Assembly (NCBI RefSeq): GCF_015159595.1
Contig: NZ_CP063304.1
Span: 434,001 to 498,000 of the forward strand
Direction of reading: 5' to 3'
Length of the DNA: 64,000 bases
Source of the DNA: Blautia liquoris
GTDB taxonomy: Bacteria; Bacillota; Clostridia; Lachnospirales; Lachnospiraceae
The translations under genes and the position numbers were made by a program. Shown piece after piece: positions 1 through 7,955 of the stretch; the first letter of the stretch is position 1; every line of letters starts with the position of its first letter. The notes below the pieces were generated by a model. The model saw only the letters and a program-made list of their open reading frames with translations, ran no database searches and was not told the DNA's origin.

Positions 1-1
1 G

Positions 2-118
2 TTGGATGATGACTGGACAGTTGTCACAGCAGATGGAAAACTCTCAGCACATTATGAGAATACAATTCTGATTACTGAGGATGAGCCTGAGATCCTGACT
101 TTGACACACGTGAGGTGA
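2..118 (+). CDS. map: Type I methionine aminopeptidase, C-terminal 38 residues (partial)
   Basis: This is the tail of an ORF that enters from the left edge and stops at TGA 116-118. The visible residues read [19 protein letters not shown] and then [12 protein letters not shown], which is the usual C-terminal strand of type I methionine aminopeptidase, including the conserved SAHYENT and late Glu metal-ligand region. The enzyme removes the initiator Met from nascent proteins in the cytosol. In Clostridia map lies between adk and infA, and infA follows here, which supports the call. Only the 3' end is present, so the active site cannot be fully checked. Confidence 0.9.
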   Translation: MDDDWTVVTADGKLSAHYENTILITEDEPEILTLTHVR

Positions 119-122
119 GGCC

Positions 123-386
123 ATGAGAGATCCCAGCGTTGGCATGTTTGCAAGAAGCCTTGCAGGACATGATAAAGGAAGACTATATATTATCATTAAA
201 ACAGACGATGAGTATCTTTATCTGGCAGATGGAAAAAACCATACTGTGCTTCGTCCAAAGAAAAAGAAAAGAAAACACATCCAACATGAATCAGAGCTGT
301 CTGAGATTATAGGTGAGAGGATTGCAGCAAAAAGCCCAATCCTTGATGAAGATATTATCAAAGCAATGAAAACCAAGGAGGTTTAA
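123..386 (+). CDS. KOW-domain RNA-binding protein (L14e-like)
   Basis: 87-residue basic protein whose start lies 4 nt after the map stop. The N-terminal half (about residues 5-45) has a KOW-like beta-barrel pattern: [13 protein letters not shown], then hydrophobic strands YIIIK and YLYLAD. A run of lysines (KKKKRK) at about residues 46-51 suggests RNA contact. Small KOW proteins described as ribosomal L14E/L6E/L27E-like occupy exactly this slot between map and infA in many Clostridia. The role is probably ribosome-associated but unproven. It is translationally coupled to map and infA. Confidence 0.8.
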   Translation: MRDPSVGMFARSLAGHDKGRLYIIIKTDDEYLYLADGKNHTVLRPKKKKRKHIQHESELSEIIGERIAAKSPILDEDIIKAMKTKEV

Positions 387-388
387 GA

Positions 389-607
389 ATGTCAAAATCA
401 GATGCAATTGAAGTGGAAGGCAAAGTGCTCGAGAAACTTCCCAATGCTATGTTCAAAGTAGAACTGGAGAATAAGCATGTTGTCCTTGCTCACATCAGTG
501 GAAAACTCCGTATGAATTATATCCGTATCCTTCCGGGAGACAAAGTGACCATTGAGCTGTCACCGTATGACCTGGATAAAGGACGTATTATCTGGAGAGA
601 TAAATAA
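389..607 (+). CDS. infA: Translation initiation factor IF-1
   Basis: 72-residue protein of normal IF-1 length with a single S1/OB fold. Diagnostic segments are [19 protein letters not shown], then [19 protein letters not shown] and [15 protein letters not shown]-1 binds the 30S A site during initiation. The ATG is preceded by an AAGGAGG ribosome binding site, 2 bp after the KOW gene, so the genes are co-transcribed. Normally rpmJ follows at once; here an oligopeptide transporter operon of more than 6 kb separates them. Confidence 0.97.
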   Translation: MSKSDAIEVEGKVLEKLPNAMFKVELENKHVVLAHISGKLRMNYIRILPGDKVTIELSPYDLDKGRIIWRDK

Positions 608-631
608 TTTAAAGCCTTTAGACGATTCATC

Positions 632-718
632 AACTTATCGGAAGGAAAGCAAATGCCTTCATAAGCCGCTTGCTTTCCTTCCGATAAGTTATACATACTG
701 TTATGAAGGCGTTGTATA
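632..718 (+). other. Two adjacent hairpins with complementary loops
   Basis: Positions 632-652 and 670-690 are a perfect 21-bp inverted repeat with a 17-nt loop. Immediately after, 690-695 pairs with 713-718 (6 bp) to form a second hairpin. The first loop carries GCCTTCATAA (655-664) and the second carries TTATGAAGGC (701-710), which are exact reverse complements, so a kissing-loop or pseudoknot is possible. There is no T-run directly after the big stem, so this is not a standard intrinsic terminator, though it may end or protect the infA transcript. It lies within the 360-bp gene-free stretch 608-967. Confidence 0.75.
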
Positions 719-760
719 CCTCTATGGTATGATTTGTCAGGATTCCTTGACAAAAATAGA

Positions 761-789
761 TTGACGTATAGAAGCAAAAAGGCTATAAT
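761..789 (+). promoter_or_regulatory. Sigma-A promoter for the opp operon
   Basis: TTGACG (761-766), 17-bp spacer, TATAAT (784-789). A second near-consensus TTGACA lies upstream at 747-752. Transcription would start about 796 and leave a leader of roughly 170 nt before oppB. Confidence 0.85.
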
Positions 790-882
790 AGAGTTTGTTG
801 ACCGGAATCAAGAGCATAATTAATTTGGCTTCATGAGACGTTTTTCATACTTTTTAGGGTGTGAATCATAATCAGAAAACTG

Positions 883-909
883 AAAATCCAAGGGATTGGA
901 TTTTTTTTT
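883..909 (+). terminator. Intrinsic terminator in the opp leader (possible attenuator)
   Basis: AAAATCCAA (883-891), loop GGGA, TTGGATTTT (896-904), overlapping a T-run to 909. It lies downstream of the opp promoter and upstream of oppB, so it would stop opp transcription unless countered. No known riboswitch class or T-box motif was recognised in the leader 790-882. Confidence 0.6.
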
Positions 910-967
910 AAATTCATATGTCCATCTAGTAAAGACAAATGTATAAAAAAGAAAAGGAGTAGTACCA

Positions 968-1879
968 ATGACGAAGTATGTGGGTAAGAGAATTGTTCTT
1001 GCTTTGGTCACGTTGTTTATCGTATGTGGTATCACGTTTTTTGCGATGAATGCCATTCCCGGCGGGCCATTCGACGGAGAAAAAGCCATTTCACCTGAAG
1101 TGAAGGCAGAGATGGAAAAGAGATTTAACCTTGATAAACCGGTTTCTCAGCAATTTATAATTTACATGAAGAACATATTACACGGCGATTTTGGTGTATC
1201 AGCGAAAACAGGTCGTGATATAGGAAAAACGATATCAACTTCCTTTAAAGTATCGGCTAAACTGGGTGCGATGGCAATTATAACTGCTGTTGTTTTTGGG
1301 GTGATTCTTGGGAGTAGTGCTGCTCTTACAAGAAATCATTTACCGGACAGGCTGATTATATTTTTATCTACATTAATATCTGCACTGCCAAGCTTTGTAT
1401 TGGCATCACTATTACTTCTGGCTTTTTGTATTAAGTTAAAATGGATACCAGTATGGAATCCGAAAAATCCAAATTATATATTACCGGTTATTTCACTTGC
1501 GGCTTATCCGATGGCCTATATCACCAGGCTGACAAAAACCAGTATGTTGGATGCTATGGGACAAGATTATGTCCGCACAGCAAAGGCAAAAGGGGTTGCA
1601 AGTTGGAAGGTTTTGTTTAAACATGCGCTGCGTAATGCGCTAATTCCTGTTGTCACTTATGTGGGACCTATGATTGCTTCGATTTTAACCGGAAGCCTTG
1701 TTATTGAGAAAATTTTTACAATTGGCGGTTTGGGGTCGAAATTTGTTGACAGTATTACGAATCGAGATTATCCATTAATTATGGGTGTGACAATATTTTT
1801 GGCGGTTTTGATGGTAACAATGAATCTGATTACAGATATCGTATACAAAATCATTGATCCGAGAATCAACTTGGATTAG
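968..1879 (+). CDS. oppB: Oligopeptide/dipeptide ABC transporter permease OppB
   Basis: 303-residue integral membrane protein with about six hydrophobic segments. The N-terminus (YVGKRIVLALVTLFIV, then ITFFAMNAIPGGPF) is the classic OppB/DppB start. The permease EAA-type loop (DYVRTAKAKGVASWKVLFKH) is at about residues 199-218, and the end (ITDIVYKIIDPRINLD) is typical. It forms the membrane channel with OppC and is powered by OppD and OppF. RBS AAAGGAG lies before the ATG at 968. It is the first gene of a five-gene operon inserted between infA and rpmJ. The substrate (di- or oligopeptide) cannot be read from sequence. Confidence 0.95.
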   Translation: MTKYVGKRIVLALVTLFIVCGITFFAMNAIPGGPFDGEKAISPEVKAEMEKRFNLDKPVSQQFIIYMKNILHGDFGVSAKTGRDIGKTISTSFKVSAKLGAMAIITAVVFGVILGSSAALTRNHLPDRLIIFLSTLISALPSFVLASLLLLAFCIKLKWIPVWNPKNPNYILPVISLAAYPMAYITRLTKTSMLDAMGQDYVRTAKAKGVASWKVLFKHALRNALIPVVTYVGPMIASILTGSLVIEKIFTIGGLGSKFVDSITNRDYPLIMGVTIFLAVLMVTMNLITDIVYKIIDPRINLD

Positions 1880-1895
1880 GGAAGGAAAACAAAAG

Positions 1896-2978
1896 ATGGA
1901 CAACACAAATAATAATATAGATCAAATGCCTAAAAAATCTCCATTTAGTATGCAGATTGATTTACAGAAGTTTGAAAAAGCTACGGATGAAGAAAAACAC
2001 CAGCAGGAAGTAATGAGCAATTCGTCCTCTTTCTTCAAAGATGGGATGAAAAGACTCAAAAAAAATCCTCTTGCGATGGGAAGCATCATTGTGCTGATTC
2101 TAATTGTACTTATGATCATCATCACGCCTCACGTTATTCCTTATCAGTATTCACAGATTATCACTGTTGACGGTGTACGTGATAAGTCTGCATCTAATAT
2201 GGCACCTTTAAAGCATTCAGACTTGGAAAAAGAATACATTAAAAAGGGAGGAAAGGTATTTCCTCACTTGATGGGTACTGACGAACTGGGTCGTGATTAT
2301 TTTGTGCGTGTCGTTTACGGCACCAGAATTTCTCTGACTGTCGGGATCATTGCAAGTATTCTGGTTCTGCTGATAGGAGTTCTATATGGAAGTATTTCAG
2401 GATACTTCGGCGGAAGAGTGGATATGGTTATGATGCGTATCGTAGATGTGATTTATTCGGTCCCTGATTTATTGATGATCATACTGCTTTCTGTAGTACT
2501 CAATGAAATTCTGGATGTAAACAGTTTTCCATTTATGCAAAAATTGGGTACAAACATGATATCCCTCTTTATAGTATTTGGATTGTTGTACTGGGTAGGT
2601 ATGGCACGGCTTGTACGAGGACAGATACTCACGGTAAAGGAGAATGAATATGTTCTTGCAGCGCAGGTCAGTGGGGCAAAATCAGGAAGGATTATACGAA
2701 AACATATTCTTCCAAATTGTATCAGCGTTATTATTATATCGGCAGCACTACAGATTCCATCCGCTATATTTACAGAGAGTTTCTTGAGCTTTATTGGACT
2801 CGGAGTAAAATCGCCGATGCCATCACTTGGCTCTCTGGCAAATGAGGCAAGAGCAGGACTTACCACTTATTCCTATAAACTAATTTTCCCGGCAATTATG
2901 ATTGCCCTGATTACTTTGGCATTCAATTTGCTTGGTGATGGTCTGCGCGACGCATTTGATCCAAAATTGAGGAGGTAA
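1896..2978 (+). CDS. oppC: Oligopeptide ABC transporter permease OppC
   Basis: 360-residue permease. A cytoplasmic N-terminal stretch of about 60 residues precedes the first membrane segment, as in OppC proteins with the OppC_N domain. HLMGTDELGRDYFVRVVYG is the family signature and the EAA loop is at about residues 248-268 (NEYVLAAQVSGAKSGRII). The ORF extends upstream to 1854, but that start lies inside oppB; the ATG at 1896 follows GGGAAGGA and is preferred. It pairs with OppB to make the translocation pore. Confidence 0.94.
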   Translation: MDNTNNNIDQMPKKSPFSMQIDLQKFEKATDEEKHQQEVMSNSSSFFKDGMKRLKKNPLAMGSIIVLILIVLMIIITPHVIPYQYSQIITVDGVRDKSASNMAPLKHSDLEKEYIKKGGKVFPHLMGTDELGRDYFVRVVYGTRISLTVGIIASILVLLIGVLYGSISGYFGGRVDMVMMRIVDVIYSVPDLLMIILLSVVLNEILDVNSFPFMQKLGTNMISLFIVFGLLYWVGMARLVRGQILTVKENEYVLAAQVSGAKSGRIIRKHILPNCISVIIISAALQIPSAIFTESFLSFIGLGVKSPMPSLGSLANEARAGLTTYSYKLIFPAIMIALITLAFNLLGDGLRDAFDPKLRR

Positions 2979-2981
2979 AAA

Positions 2982-3989
2982 ATGAATGAACATATATTAT
3001 CTGTAAAAGATCTGCACACCTCCTTTACAACAGAAAAGGGAGAAGTCAAAGCTGTAAATGGTGTATCCTTTGATCTCGATAAAGGAAAGATTCTGGGTAT
3101 TGTTGGTGAATCTGGATCTGGAAAGAGTGTCACTGCCTATTCCGTTATGCGGATTCTTGAGGCAAATGGGAAGATTGACAGTGGAGAAGTGTTATATAAA
3201 GGACAAGATATTACAAAATTTTCTGAAAAACAGATGAGGGACTTTCGCGGAAAATGCTGCTCCATTATTTTTCAGGATCCCATGACCAGCTTGAATCCGG
3301 TATTTACTGTAGGAAACCAGTTGAAAGAGGCGATTGAGCTACACACATCCAGAAAAGGAAAAGAAGCTGAAAACAGAGCTGTAGAAATGCTTACTCTGGT
3401 AGGGGTCAATGAACCAGAGAAACGTATAAAACAATATCCTTTTGAATTTTCAGGCGGTATGAGACAGAGAGTTATGATCGCTATGGCTCTTGCCTGTGAA
3501 CCGGACATTTTGATTGCTGATGAACCTACTACGGCATTGGATGTTACGATTCAGGCTCAGATTCTGGAACTCATGCAGGATCTTCAGAAAAAGATGGGTA
3601 TGGCGATTATCATGGTCACCCATGACCTCGGGGTCATCGCTGATATGTGTGATGAGATCATTGTGATGTACGGTGGACGTGTATGCGAACGTGGTACAGC
3701 GGAGGATATTTTCTATCGCCCTTCCCATGAGTATACAAAAGGGCTTCTAAGTTCTATCCCTGATGTAGAGAAAATCGGAGAAAAACTTCACCCAATTCCC
3801 GGAACCCCAATTAACCTGCTGAACATGCCCAAGGGCTGTGCATTCTGTCCGAGGTGTGAGAGTGCAATGAAGATCTGCTTGAACGAGCAGCCGCCGGAGA
3901 TGCAGCTTCCGGACGGACATTATGCTTCCTGTTGGCTAAATATAAAAAAAGCGATGGAAGCGAAGGAGGGAGCCGCTCAACATGAATAA
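2982..3989 (+). CDS. oppD: Oligopeptide ABC transporter ATPase OppD
   Basis: 335-residue ATP-binding subunit. The Walker A motif GESGSGKS is at about residues 42-49, the Q-loop in IIFQDPMTSLNP, the ABC signature FSGGMRQRV near residue 156, and Walker B in ILIADEPTTALD. The C-terminal oligopeptide-transporter extension carries four to five cysteines (CAFCPRCESAMKIC, then a later Cys), the cluster seen in OppD/DppD proteins. It starts 3 bp after oppC and overlaps oppF by 8 bp, so it is translationally coupled. It hydrolyses ATP on the cytoplasmic face. Confidence 0.95.
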   Translation: MNEHILSVKDLHTSFTTEKGEVKAVNGVSFDLDKGKILGIVGESGSGKSVTAYSVMRILEANGKIDSGEVLYKGQDITKFSEKQMRDFRGKCCSIIFQDPMTSLNPVFTVGNQLKEAIELHTSRKGKEAENRAVEMLTLVGVNEPEKRIKQYPFEFSGGMRQRVMIAMALACEPDILIADEPTTALDVTIQAQILELMQDLQKKMGMAIIMVTHDLGVIADMCDEIIVMYGGRVCERGTAEDIFYRPSHEYTKGLLSSIPDVEKIGEKLHPIPGTPINLLNMPKGCAFCPRCESAMKICLNEQPPEMQLPDGHYASCWLNIKKAMEAKEGAAQHE

Positions 3990-4962
3990 AGATTATATAC
4001 CAAATAAAGATAATCTGATTGAAGTTAGTAATCTGAAGCAGTACTTTCCGATAAAAGTAGGATTCGCGAAAAAAGTTCCGCTTAAGGCAGTAGACGGCGT
4101 ATCATTTGCGATAAAGCCAGGAGAGACACTGGGTCTTGTCGGAGAGTCCGGATGCGGAAAGACAACTGCAGGCAGATCTCTGCTCAGGTTGTATGCGCCC
4201 ACTGATGGTGATGTGTTTTTTAACGGAGAGAGGGTTGATGAGAAGAGCATAGGGCATATGCGTAAAGATATGCAGATGGTTTTCCAGGATCCGTATTCTT
4301 CTTTAAATCCCCGAATGACGGTAGAAGATATTATCGGTGAACCACTGGATGTCCATAAGATGTATCATTCTAAAGGTGAGCGAAGAGACAGAATTTTGGA
4401 ACTCATGGAGCTTGTGGGACTGAATGCTGAACATGCAACAAGATATGCTCATGAGTTTTCCGGTGGTCAGAGACAGAGAATCGGAATCGCAAGGGCTCTG
4501 GCTACGAACCCAAAGTTTATCGTCTGCGACGAAGCGGTCAGTGCACTGGATGTATCCATTCAGGCGCAGGTAATCAATATGTTTGATGAACTGCAGAAAA
4601 AACTTGGTGTAGCATACCTTTTTATTGCCCATGATCTGCTGGTTGTTCATCACATCTCAGATCGTATCGCGGTTATGTATCTGGGGAGAATTGTGGAGAT
4701 GTCAGATGCAGATGAACTGAATGAGAATCCGATTCATCCGTATACACAGTCACTGCTCTCAGCGGTTCCTTACCCAGATCCCAGGAAAGCAAAAGAACGT
4801 CACAGAATTATTCTGGAGGGTGATGTCCCAAGCCCCCTGCATATGCCTACAGGATGCGCTTTTCGTACCAGATGCAAATATGCGACTGAACAGTGTGCGA
4901 AGGAATGCCCACAGCTGACCGAGCGCGGCGATGGACATCAGGTAGCATGTTGGAACAAGTAA
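3982..4962 (+). CDS. oppF: Oligopeptide ABC transporter ATPase OppF
   Basis: 326-residue second ATPase subunit. Walker A GESGCGKTT is at about residues 53-61, MVFQDPYSSLNPRM is the OppF-type Q-loop, the signature FSGGQRQRIG is near residue 158, and Walker B FIVCDEAVSALD follows. The C-terminal part includes CAFRTRCKYATEQC. It overlaps the oppD end by 8 nt. All four membrane and ATPase subunits are intact, in contrast to the oppA gene that follows. Confidence 0.95.
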   Translation: MNKDYIPNKDNLIEVSNLKQYFPIKVGFAKKVPLKAVDGVSFAIKPGETLGLVGESGCGKTTAGRSLLRLYAPTDGDVFFNGERVDEKSIGHMRKDMQMVFQDPYSSLNPRMTVEDIIGEPLDVHKMYHSKGERRDRILELMELVGLNAEHATRYAHEFSGGQRQRIGIARALATNPKFIVCDEAVSALDVSIQAQVINMFDELQKKLGVAYLFIAHDLLVVHHISDRIAVMYLGRIVEMSDADELNENPIHPYTQSLLSAVPYPDPRKAKERHRIILEGDVPSPLHMPTGCAFRTRCKYATEQCAKECPQLTERGDGHQVACWNK

Positions 4963-5009
4963 AGTTCAACTAGGTGAAATTATGACTTTCCTTTTTGGAA
5001 GAATTAAGG

Positions 5010-5050
5010 TATAATCATCTAATATAGACCTTAAAAAATTGCTTTTAAGG
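5010..5050 (+). promoter_or_regulatory. Possible internal promoter element and hairpin before oppA
   Basis: A consensus TATAAT at 5010-5015 has only a weak -35. A perfect 8-bp hairpin follows (5029-5036 with 5043-5050, 6-nt loop) just before the oppA RBS. Binding-protein genes are often expressed above their permeases, and either element could serve that. Evidence is modest. Confidence 0.35.
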
Positions 5051-5071
5051 CGAATAAAGGAGGAGATTTTT

Positions 5072-6850
5072 ATGAAAAAGCGTATCATAGCAGTGTTACT
5101 TGCCACAACTATGGTTCTTGGATCTGCCATGGCAGGATGCGGAAATTCGAATGGAGAAAGTTCCAAATCTTCGGCCAGCAAATCGGAGAATAGCAAATCG
5201 GAGGATAGCTCCGCTGGCAGTACGTCGGCTGTTTCTGAAGAACACGGACCATCTAGCGAAGCTGCACCGGCCTGGGATAAGTTTGACAAGCTTATTCATG
5301 ATATCAGAAGAGAAGTAGATCCGGCTAAACGTGAATCAATGATGCACGAAGCAGAGGATATGCTGATGGATACATGGACGGCAATCCCGTTGTATTATTA
5401 CAATAAAAACTATTTGCAGAGTACAGATGTCACAGGAGTATATGCCAACTTGTTTGGATATAAGTTTTTCCAGTATGCACAGGCACCAGACAATAAACTG
5501 TCAATGAACCTCGGACCGGAACCCGCTAAGTTGGATCCTGCGCTGAACTCTGCAGTTGATGGGGCAATTCTCTCAATCATGGGATTTTCCGGACTGTATA
5601 CTTTTAACGACAAGGGTGAGCATGTTCCGGATCTGGCGGAGGACTATGAAATGTCAGAAGACGGACTTACCTATACATTCACAGTCAGAGACGGCCTGAA
5701 ATGGTCGAATGGTGATCCGCTGAACGCAAAAGACTTTGAGTATAGCTGGAACCGTCTCGCAGATCCTAAAACAGGAGCGGACTATTCCTATCTGACAGAT
5801 ATTATTAATAAGAAAGATGACGGCAAGCTCGATATAGAAGCTTCGGAAGACGGAAAGACCTTTACCGTTAAACTTGTCGCTCCCTGTCCGTATTTTCTCG
5901 ACCTGGCTGCATTCCCGGCATTCTTCGCTGTACCGCAGAAGAGTGTTGAAGCTGCAGAAGGAGCGGATTCAAACCCGGGTGCATGGGCTTTGGAAGCAGG
6001 GTTTGTTGGTTCGGGACCATTCCTCTTAAAAGAATGGAAACATAATGAATCTATGTTATATGTGAAGAATCCAAATTACTATAATGCAGATAAGGTATCT
6101 ATTGAGGAGATTCAGCTTATGTTGAGTGATGATCATACAGCGATCTTTAATGCGTTCAAAGATGGATCCCTGAATTATGCCGATGTAATTCCGACAGATG
6201 AGATGAAGAATGTCAAAGATACACCGTAGTATCATGTGATTCCGAATCTCGGAACCTATTACTGTGCATTCAATGTAAACAGCGATTTGTTTAAAGGCAA
6301 AACAGTTCAGCAAGCAGCCGATATGAGGCATGCGATGTCCTTACTGATTGATCGCCAATATATCGTTGATACTGTTGCACAGGCGGATCAGGAGCTTGCG
6401 AATACCTTTGTTCCTGCAGCTATGGAAGACGGTAGTGGCGAAGAATTCCGCAAGAACGATGATGATTACACATATCCGGACAAAGAAAATGTAGGATACT
6501 ACGATCCGAATAAGGTCGATGTTAAAGGTGCTATCGAACTTCTCAAGAAGGCAGGTTTCGAATTCGACGGAGAGATGTTATCCTCCAGCACACCGATCAA
6601 TATGACCTATGCGGTCAATGAAGGATCTGGAAATGTTAAGATCGCAGAAGCAATTCAGCAGGATCTTGCTCAGATCGGAATTAATGTAGACGTTGAAACA
6701 AAAGAGTGGTCTGTATTCCAGGAAGAAAGAAAGAATGGTGTCTATGACTTCCAGCGTGAAGGATGGATCGCAGATTACAATGATCCCATTAATATGCTTG
6801 AGATCTTTGAATCCACATCCGGTAATAACAACAGTCAGCTTGGTAAATAG
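5072..6850 (+). pseudogene. oppA: Oligopeptide-binding lipoprotein OppA: circularly permuted order and in-frame TAG
   Basis: Start ATG 5072 follows AAAGGAGGAG. The lipoprotein signal has lipobox AMAGC with Cys23, then a Ser-rich linker. Residues about 68-136 (FDKLIHDIRREVDPAKR, AEDMLMD, IPLYYYNKNYL, GVYANLFGYKFFQYA) are what normally forms the extreme C-terminus of OppA. The usual mature N-terminus starts only at about residue 143 (LSMNLGPEPAKLDPALNSA). The last residues before the final stop (GWIADYNDP, SGNNNSQLGK) are where the C-terminal segment normally begins, so that segment seems to have moved to the front. TAG at 6227-6229 also interrupts the frame after 385 codons; 206 codons continue in the same frame to TAG 6848-6850. 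The combined length (about 590) is normal for OppA. It is called a pseudogene because of the stop; a recent nonsense mutation, a sequencing error or readthrough remain possible. Confidence 0.85.
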
Positions 6851-6887
6851 ACAACAGATTGCCAGATAAATATCTCTTAAAAAAACA

Positions 6888-6936
6888 GGGCTGCCCGGCC
6901 GAATCTTACTGACTCGGTTCGGACAGTCCGCTTTTG
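6888..6936 (+). terminator. Rho-independent terminator of the opp operon
   Basis: A GC-rich stem pairs 6888-6905 with 6911-6929, with several G-U pairs, followed by CTTTTGT. It ends the inserted opp transcript before the rpmJ promoter. Confidence 0.75.
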
Positions 6937-6947
6937 TAAAAATGTAC

Positions 6948-6976
6948 TTGCAATCCTTGAATTTCAATGATATAAT
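6948..6976 (+). promoter_or_regulatory. Sigma-A promoter for rpmJ and the alpha operon
   Basis: TTGCAA (6948-6953), 17-bp spacer, TATAAT (6971-6976). It supplies rpmJ-rpsM-rpsK-rpsD-rpoA-rplQ, which the opp operon separates from the upstream spc operon. Confidence 0.75.
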
Positions 6977-7074
6977 ATAAAGCGATCTTTTGTGCGCATT
7001 TTTGGACTAACCCGCCAGAAAACGTATTGAAAGAACGAAACTTATTTGTTTTATTTAAGAAAGGAGGATTCATC

Positions 7075-7188
7075 ATGAAAGTGAGATCTTCAGTAAAGCC
7101 AATGTGTGAGAAGTGCAAAGTGATCAGAAGAAAAGGCAAAGTAAGAATCATTTGTGAGAATCCAAAACACAAACAACGTCAGGGATGA
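7075..7188 (+). CDS. rpmJ: 50S ribosomal protein L36
   Basis: 37-residue protein starting at ATG 7075 after AAGGAGG. It begins [20 protein letters not shown] and ends KHKQRQG. It has the L36 zinc-ribbon ligands C-x2-C, then Cys27 and His32, so this is the zinc-binding (C+) form. Length and sequence are fully typical. It is normally adjacent to infA; here it is separated from infA by the opp operon and followed by an unusual 365-nt gap before rpsM. Confidence 0.97.
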   Translation: MKVRSSVKPMCEKCKVIRRKGKVRIICENPKHKQRQG

Positions 7189-7553
7189 CCGGAAGTACTT
7201 AATAAAAACGAGCCTAGTGGCGAAGTTTGAGTTTAGTACGAGGTCGTTCGTGAACCTTAACGAGCATAAAATGCGAGTTTAGTTGAACGAACATCCTTGA
7301 AACAATTATTAAGTGCGGCTGCAGTTGACTCACCAGGAGGTGTTGTCGACTGATAATATTATAAAGTAAGACATGATTAAAATAATTGTAATCATGACAC
7401 CCCGGTGGATGCATATAGTATCCCCTTATAATATTGCTTAATACTCTTTTACATTCATTTTGTGCGAAAGAGAACGGTCGTGTGAGGCGCGGCTGGATAC
7501 AGATGTATCGTATCCCAATTAGGAAAATATTAGTATAATGGAGGAAAACGTAC
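7189..7553 (+). other. 365-nt hairpin-rich non-coding spacer between rpmJ and rpsM
   Basis: No ORF with coding character is seen. It holds four inverted repeats in row: a long imperfect palindrome at 7241-7297 (19 of 27 positions pair around an AAA loop), CAGTTGAC/GTCGACTG at 7322-7352 with an inner ACC/GGT, CATGATT/AATCATG at about 7372-7396, and GGATAC/GTATCC at about 7494-7515. The last lies about 40 nt before the rpsM start and its GGAGG. It may be a structured leader for the alpha operon or a site of inserted palindromic repeats. Confidence 0.6.
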
Positions 7554-7922
7554 ATGGCTCGTATAGCTGGTGTAGATTTACCAAGAGACAAACGTGTTGA
7601 GATCGGCCTGACTTATATCTATGGTATAGGCAGAAGCAGTGCCGACAGAATTTTAAAAGAAGCTGGGGTGGATCCGGATATCCGCTGCAGAGACCTTACA
7701 GATGACGATGTTAAAAAGATCAGTGATGTCATCGATGGGACTCAGACAGTAGAAGGTGATTTGCGTCGTGAAGTTGCTATGAATATCAAACGACTTCAGG
7801 AAATCGGATGCTATCGTGGAATCCGCCATAGAAAAGGACTTCCGGTTCGTGGGCAGAAAACTAAGACAAATGCCAGAACCCGTAAAGGACCAAAGAGAAC
7901 AATTGCGAACAAGAAGAAATAA
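7554..7922 (+). CDS. rpsM: 30S ribosomal protein S13
   Basis: 122 residues, normal length. It starts [20 protein letters not shown], contains the helix-two-turn-helix segment ([14 protein letters not shown]) and ends in the basic tail [18 protein letters not shown] that reaches the decoding region. It contacts the head of the 30S subunit. The ATG at 7554 follows ATGGAGGAAAACGTAC. First gene of the alpha operon after the structured spacer. Confidence 0.98.
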   Translation: MARIAGVDLPRDKRVEIGLTYIYGIGRSSADRILKEAGVDPDIRCRDLTDDDVKKISDVIDGTQTVEGDLRREVAMNIKRLQEIGCYRGIRHRKGLPVRGQKTKTNARTRKGPKRTIANKKK

Positions 7923-7955
7923 CAAGTAAATAGAAAGCGTAGGTTAGTTTTTATT

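Noticed and set aside
552-764. Small ORF of 70 codons over the twin hairpins
   Set aside because: It overlaps infA and the palindromes and shows no coding signal or RBS.
790-967. T-box or other known riboswitch in the opp leader
   Set aside because: No T-box core or specifier loop pattern, and no match to purine, lysine, SAM or TPP motifs; kept only as an unclassified attenuator.
6227-6229. Pyrrolysine or a general TAG recoding
   Set aside because: TAG ends oppB and the IreB gene normally, and no pyrrolysine genes or PYLIS-like signals are visible.
6236-6850. Second, separate gene after the oppA TAG
   Set aside because: It is in the same frame as the 5' part, has no RBS at its first possible start, and continues the OppA sequence directly after the stop, so it is the second half of one gene.
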